DNA of 11,815 nucleotides from Bacteroidales bacterium (lineage in GTDB: Bacteria; Bacteroidota; Bacteroidia; Bacteroidales; UBA12481). Each line of letters opens with the position of its first letter. Within the stretch, counting starts at the first letter, position 1. Below, in pieces: positions 9,052-11,815 of this stretch. The position numbers and the translations under genes are program-made. Location: positions 1 to 11,815 of the forward strand of contig JAQWAJ010000021.1 in NCBI GenBank assembly GCA_028707745.1, read 5' to 3'. A model generated the notes under the pieces. It worked only from the letters and a program-made list of their open reading frames with translations, searched no databases and was not told where the DNA came from.

Positions 9052-9530
9052 CACTCTCCATCATCCCACGTAAAATTCCCCATAACCTCTTCAGCAAGGG
9101 ACATACGCTCTTCAGCATTCAACTCAGTACCAAGATATTGAGCTTTCGACATCAGTTCAATGCGGTCACCCTGACCAGCCAGAACCACATCGCCACCTTC
9201 TCCGGGGATGAGCTTCAGTTCGTCGAGGAATCGCTTGGGTAATAAGATACGGCCTGAAGAATCAAATTCAAGCTCGACAATGTCCCTGAAAAACTCCCGC
9301 CTGAATATAACGTGTCTTGAATTGTAGGGATTCAGCTTTTTTGTCGTCTTATCTACCAATTGCTTCCATACATTCTCGGGATAAAGCACCAGGCTTTTGT
9401 CAAAAATGCTCAGCTTGCCTATAAAAACCTCAGCTACCTCCTCTGGCATCTGCTTTTTAAGCTTCGCCGGAAACAGGATGCGGCCTTTGGAATCCACCTT
9501 GCAATAATGATCACCTATGAACCGAGACAT
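9051..9530 (-). CDS. mraZ: MraZ, DNA-binding regulator of the dcw operon
   Basis: A transcription factor with two AbrB-like (SpoVT-type swapped-hairpin) halves, known in E. coli to repress its own dcw operon. From the ATG at 9528-9530 it has 159 residues. The two DxxGR signatures are clear: DSKGRILFPAK (13-23) and DSSGRILLPKR (90-100). The frame extends upstream to a GTG at 9570-9572, but MraZ proteins normally begin close to MSRFIGDHYCKVDSKGR, and the extra 14 residues would cover the candidate promoter, so the inner ATG is chosen. It is the first gene of the minus-strand operon. Pentamers resembling known MraZ binding sites lie 37-63 bp upstream of the start, consistent with autoregulation. 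MraZ may also act more widely on the chromosome, which this window cannot show. Confidence 0.95.
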   Translation of the reverse strand: MSRFIGDHYCKVDSKGRILFPAKLKKQMPEEVAEVFIGKLSIFDKSLVLYPENVWKQLVDKTTKKLNPYNSRHVIFRREFFRDIVELEFDSSGRILLPKRFLDELKLIPGEGGDVVLAGQGDRIELMSKAQYLGTELNAEERMSLAEEVMGNFTWDDGE

Positions 9531-9551
9531 ATTTTCTATCGATTTTGCGTA

Positions 9552-9582
9552 AAAATATACACATCTTCCCACTTATCCCCAA
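9552..9582 (-). promoter_or_regulatory. Candidate promoter of the mraZ/dcw operon
   Basis: Read on the minus strand, TTG (9580-9582) is followed after 20 nt by TATATTTT (9552-9559). This resembles the Bacteroidetes primary-sigma pattern of TTTG near -33 and TAnnTTTG near -7, with one mismatch in each element. The start site would fall roughly 15 nt before the mraZ ATG. It is the best match I found by eye; no transcript data are available. Confidence 0.45.
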
Positions 9583-9593
9583 TTTCTCCCCCA
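9567..9593 (-). promoter_or_regulatory. Putative MraZ operator: phased GGG pentamer repeats
   Basis: On the minus strand there are TGGGA (9567-9571), TGGGG (9577-9581) and GGGGA (9587-9591), spaced exactly 10 bp apart with 5-nt gaps. A TGGGG also occurs at 9589-9593. MraZ of E. coli is known to bind direct TGGGN repeats separated by 5 nt upstream of mraZ. Two units match perfectly and the third is degenerate. The array overlaps the -33 element and spacer of the candidate mraZ promoter, where binding would block polymerase. Confidence 0.68.
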
Positions 9594-9647
9594 AAATTTA
9601 CCTCATGTTGATAACTTTTGGCGCAGGCAAATCCTCTCGTCCTTCTG

Positions 9648-9680
9648 TTGACGATGCAATGGCGTTAATTTGTACCTTTA
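9648..9680 (+). promoter_or_regulatory. Candidate promoter of the acyltransferase pair
   Basis: On the plus strand TTG (9648-9650) is followed after 22 nt by TACCTTTA (9673-9680), a seven-of-eight match to the Bacteroidetes -7 element TAnnTTTG. TTAATTTG at 9665-9672 is an alternative -7 element, but its spacing is too short. The start codon at 9706 would leave a leader of about 20 nt. The prediction is by eye and modest. Confidence 0.35.
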
Positions 9681-9705
9681 GGTCATTCTAAAGTTCCGAC
9701 TAGCT

Positions 9706-10548
9706 ATGCCAGACCATTCCACAGACAATAGAATTCAACTGATTGATATTGAGAAGCTTTTTGCATCTAAAGATGAGAAGTTGCTGAAGCGGATCCCGAA
9801 GTTTGTAATCCGCTATCTGAAGAAAATTCTACATCAGGAGGAGCTCAACGAATTTCTGAAACAGAATGAAGGGTTAGCGGGAATTGAGTTTTTGTCCAAT
9901 TGCATCGATTTCATGGGTCTCAAATACAAACTCATTGGCTTAGAAAACGTTCCAAAAGAGAGCCGGTTGATTTTCGTATCCAACCACCCGCTTGGAGGGG
10001 CTGACGGGCTGTGCCTGATGAAGGCCATTCACGAAAACCTGCAGGCTAACCCGAAGAGTCTCTCCAACGACTTGTTAATGAATGTGAAGCCCCTTCGTTG
10101 TTTCATGATTGGGGTGAATAAACATGGTGGCAATTCAAAGGAGAGTGTGGCCGAGATGCAGCGGAGTTTTGAGGGCAACGATCCGGTTGTCATTTTTGCG
10201 GCCGGCCTGGTCAGTCGCCGGCGCTGTTTTAAAATTGAAGACCCAGTCTGGAAGAGCACATTCGTAAAAAAAGCATTCCTGCATGAACGGGATGTCATCC
10301 CGGTTTTCATCAGTGGCCGGGTTTCGGGATTCTTTTACCGGCTGGCAAATCTCCGCAAATTTCTGAGAATCAGAAACAATATCGAAATGCTTTATTTGCC
10401 CAACGAAATGTTCAAACAGAGAGGCCTGACATTGACCATTAAATTCGGAAAACCAATACCCTGGAAATCATTTGATTCCAGTAAAAGTCCCGAAGAATGG
10501 GCTGCCAGTGTTAAAAAACAAGTTTACGAGATGGGTCGTACTCTTTGA
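9706..10548 (+). CDS. glsA: PlsC-like O-acyltransferase, probable GlsA of glycine-lipid synthesis
   Basis: A 280-residue member of the lysophospholipid acyltransferase superfamily. The catalytic block reads FVSNHPLGGADG (90-101), with His94 and Asp100 separated by five residues instead of the usual four (HX4D). I recall the NHPLGG-D form as typical of the Bacteroidetes 'hemolysin-like' branch. A second block IFAAGLVSRRR (163-173) corresponds to the FPEG/PAG substrate-binding motif, and DPVWKSTFVKKA (179-190) follows. There is no signal peptide and no strong membrane span, so it probably works at the inner membrane surface. It sits 34 nt before a GNAT-like N-acyltransferase. In Bacteroides thetaiotaomicron such a neighbouring pair, glsA and glsB, makes N-acyl-3-acyloxyacyl glycine lipids, GlsA adding the second acyl chain. 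The alternative is an ornithine-lipid OlsA or a plain glycerolipid acyltransferase. Function is inferred from motif and neighbour. Confidence 0.72.
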   Translation: MPDHSTDNRIQLIDIEKLFASKDEKLLKRIPKFVIRYLKKILHQEELNEFLKQNEGLAGIEFLSNCIDFMGLKYKLIGLENVPKESRLIFVSNHPLGGADGLCLMKAIHENLQANPKSLSNDLLMNVKPLRCFMIGVNKHGGNSKESVAEMQRSFEGNDPVVIFAAGLVSRRRCFKIEDPVWKSTFVKKAFLHERDVIPVFISGRVSGFFYRLANLRKFLRIRNNIEMLYLPNEMFKQRGLTLTIKFGKPIPWKSFDSSKSPEEWAASVKKQVYEMGRTL

Positions 10549-10582
10549 TTGATTACTTTTAGCAATCAGAATTTCAATTCTC

Positions 10583-11614
10583 ATGAAACCGATCGCACGC
10601 CGCGTCAGCAGGCAAAAACTCCTGGAAGAATTAACTCCTGACAGATTTCTGCGTGAAACCAATTATTGTCATAATCAGATCTATACGTTCACGGCTCACG
10701 ATTGCCCGAACCTGATGCAGGAGATCGGCCGTCTGCGCGAAATTTCATTCAGGGAGGCCGGAGGTGGAATTGGCGAACCGGTTGACATCGATCATTATGA
10801 CATTTCGGATCGTCCCTATTACCAATTGATCGTCTGGGATCCGAAAGAAGAGGAGATTCTGGGAGGTTACCGGTATTTCGTTTGTAACGAAATCGACACC
10901 GCCGAAAAAGCCAGAGAATATCTGGCGACCACTCATCTGTTCGAGTTTACCCCCAAATTCATCCGGGAATATATGCCCAAGACGATTGAGCTGGGCAGGT
11001 CGTTCGTTCAGCCGCTATACCAGTCGACCCGTCTGTTGCGCAAAGGGATGTTTGCTCTCGACAACCTGTGGGATGGATTGGGTGCCTTGTGTCTCCTGTA
11101 TGATCAATCGTTGTATTTCTTTGGGAAAGTAACCATGTACACCGATTATAACCCGTACGGCAGAAACCTCATACTCAGCTTTCTCGAGAAATATTTCCCC
11201 GACCATGAGCAACTTGTTTATCCGCTTACTCCGCTCATGAAAAAGGAAGATCTGATTGAAACCGGTAAGATATTCAACAGTGGAAGCTATGATGATGATT
11301 ATAAAATCCTGTCAAAGGAGATCCGGTCGATGGGCCTGCGGATCCCTCCGCTGATCAACTCCTACATGAGTTTATCCCCGACTATGAAAACCTTCGGAAC
11401 ATCGATCAATGACGAGTTTGGGATGACTGAAGAAACCGGTATCCTGATCACGATCTCGGATATTTACGAAGAAAAAACTCACCGGCACTTCGTTTCCTAT
11501 ATCCGCGACATGCTTCGGGTAAGGCCGTTCAACCTTCGCCAGATTCGCATCCGTTATCCGCAGATGTTCATGGAAGGCATCAGACAAGCCCGAAAGCTGA
11601 AAAAAGGCCAGTAA
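10583..11614 (+). CDS. glsB: GNAT-like amino-acid N-acyltransferase, probable GlsB of glycine-lipid synthesis
   Basis: A 343-residue protein of the OlsB/'putative hemolysin' branch of the GNAT superfamily (Acetyltransf_5 type). Supporting segments are the N-terminal LREISFREAGGG (51-62); EEILGGYRYFVCNE (90-103), which looks like the central GNAT strands; the hallmark ELGRSFVQP (136-144); and a C-terminal IPPLINSYMSLSPTMKTFG (254-272). In this family the enzyme transfers a 3-hydroxyacyl chain from acyl-ACP to an amino-acid amine. Glycine is the known substrate of Bacteroides GlsB and ornithine that of OlsB, and the sequence alone does not decide between them. It follows the PlsC-like gene by 34 nt on the same strand, so the two are probably co-transcribed. 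No Shine-Dalgarno is visible before the ATG. The stop is followed directly by a heptamer repeat array. Confidence 0.72.
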   Translation: MKPIARRVSRQKLLEELTPDRFLRETNYCHNQIYTFTAHDCPNLMQEIGRLREISFREAGGGIGEPVDIDHYDISDRPYYQLIVWDPKEEEILGGYRYFVCNEIDTAEKAREYLATTHLFEFTPKFIREYMPKTIELGRSFVQPLYQSTRLLRKGMFALDNLWDGLGALCLLYDQSLYFFGKVTMYTDYNPYGRNLILSFLEKYFPDHEQLVYPLTPLMKKEDLIETGKIFNSGSYDDDYKILSKEIRSMGLRIPPLINSYMSLSPTMKTFGTSINDEFGMTEETGILITISDIYEEKTHRHFVSYIRDMLRVRPFNLRQIRIRYPQMFMEGIRQARKLKKGQ

Positions 11615-11726
11615 CCCTACGCTCTTCGCTCTTCGCCCTTCGCCCTACGCTCTTCGCCCTCTGCCCTTTGCCCTTCGCCCTTTGCCCTCTGCCCTTTGCC
11701 CTCTGCCCTTTGCCCTTCGCCCTACG
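11615..11726. repeat. Degenerate heptanucleotide tandem array, 16 units
   Basis: Sixteen consecutive 7-bp units without any indel. The variants are CCCTACG, CTCTTCG, CCCTTCG, CCCTCTG and CCCTTTG, roughly CYCTNYG. The last ten units all begin CCC, and CCCTCTG-CCCTTTG occurs as a 14-bp pair three times. The array starts on the base after the glsB-like stop codon and runs to within 3 bp of the stop of the converging gene; a decayed 17th unit (CTTTTAG, 11727-11733) overlaps that stop. The minus strand has ten GGG tracts in a row with 4-nt loops, a G-quadruplex pattern. The plus strand is C-rich and G-poor. Similar CCCTTTG-type arrays occur, as I recall, between genes in other Bacteroidetes; their function is unknown to me. 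Confidence 0.95.
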
Positions 11727-11729
11727 CTT

Positions 11730-11815
11730 TTAGTAACTGCGCTGGTTCTTCCCTTCGAAATAGTTTATAAACGATTGATTGGCAACCTTGTTTCCACCCG
11801 GTGTAGGATAATCTC
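11730..11815 (-). CDS. C-terminal end of an unidentified protein (partial)
   Basis: Reading in from the right edge on the minus strand, one frame stays open for 27 codons and ends in TAA at 11730-11732. It begins DYPTPGGNKVAN and ends NYFEGKNQRSY, protein-like in composition. A second open frame in the same stretch is more basic, carries a cysteine, and runs on into the heptamer array, so it is less likely. I do not recognise the family. The PTPxGNKVAN segment loosely recalls the C-terminal block of SGNH hydrolases, but the expected histidine is missing, so no function is assigned. It converges on the glsB-like gene, and the heptamer array fills the space between them. Confidence 0.55.
   Translation of the reverse strand, partial: DYPTPGGNKVANQSFINYFEGKNQRSY

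Noticed and set aside
9531..9572. GTG at 9572 as the start of mraZ, adding 14 residues
   Set aside because: MraZ homologues begin close to the MSRFIGDHY segment, and the extension overlaps the candidate promoter.
9573..9614. Two DnaA-box-like sequences, TTATCCCCA (plus, 9573-9581) and TTATCAACA (minus, 9606-9614)
   Set aside because: Each has one mismatch to TTATCCACA, and the first coincides with the MraZ-type repeats. Two imperfect boxes in a promoter region do not support an origin.
9591..9621. Inverted repeat CCAAAA-N19-TTTTGG in the divergent control region
   Set aside because: Arms are only 6 bp and AT-rich with a wide gap, so chance is likely.
10546..10568. TGATTG-N11-CAATCA as a terminator between the two acyltransferase genes
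   Set aside because: The stem is 6 bp, AT-rich, with an 11-nt loop and no U-tract; co-transcription is more likely.
11615..11729. Possible repetitive peptide encoded by the heptamer array (ALCPLPF-like)
   Set aside because: Any 7-bp repeat gives an open-looking 7-residue repeat in several frames. There is no start codon or ribosome site, and the array lies between two stop codons.
11615..11729. Heptamer array as a CRISPR array
   Set aside because: Units are 7 bp with no spacers, and there are no cas genes in the window.

Overview
The window looks like ordinary chromosomal DNA of a Bacteroidetes bacterium. Four things point there: a mraZ-rsmH-ftsL-ftsI-murE-mraY-murD-ftsW-murG order with no murF between murE and mraY; a division transpeptidase with a C-terminal PASTA domain; a MraY with a periplasmic-side insertion; and mostly weak Shine-Dalgarno signals with possible Bacteroidetes-type promoters (TTG, about 20 nt, TAnnTTT). 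I cannot name a genus.

Positions 1-9530 (minus strand) are the front of the division and cell wall (dcw) cluster, read right to left from mraZ to a murG cut by the left edge. Spacing is tight: most junctions overlap by 1-14 nt and the largest gap is 14 nt, so this reads as one translationally coupled operon. It makes the MraZ regulator, the 16S rRNA methyltransferase RsmH, the divisome parts FtsL, FtsI and FtsW, and the enzymes that build UDP-MurNAc peptides (MurD, MurE) and lipids I and II (MraY, MurG). MurE carries the DNPR signature of meso-diaminopimelate enzymes.

Positions 9531-9705 are a 175-bp divergent control region. On the mraZ side it holds GGG-containing pentamers spaced exactly 10 bp apart. 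They match the TGGGN-N5-TGGGN operator known for MraZ and overlap a candidate mraZ promoter. A second candidate promoter faces right.

Positions 9706-11614 (plus strand) hold two acyltransferase genes, a PlsC-like O-acyltransferase followed by a GNAT-like N-acyltransferase. The pair resembles glsA/glsB of Bacteroides, which make glycine lipids (N-acyl-3-acyloxyacyl glycine).

Positions 11615-11729 are filled almost entirely by a degenerate heptanucleotide tandem array, 16 units of about CCCTTYG. It starts on the base after the glsB-like stop codon and ends against the stop codon of a converging gene cut by the right edge. One strand carries ten consecutive GGG tracts with 4-nt loops; the other is C-rich and G-poor.

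I see no convincing new multi-gene system. The items most worth following are the MraZ-box array, the heptamer array and the glsAB-like pair.
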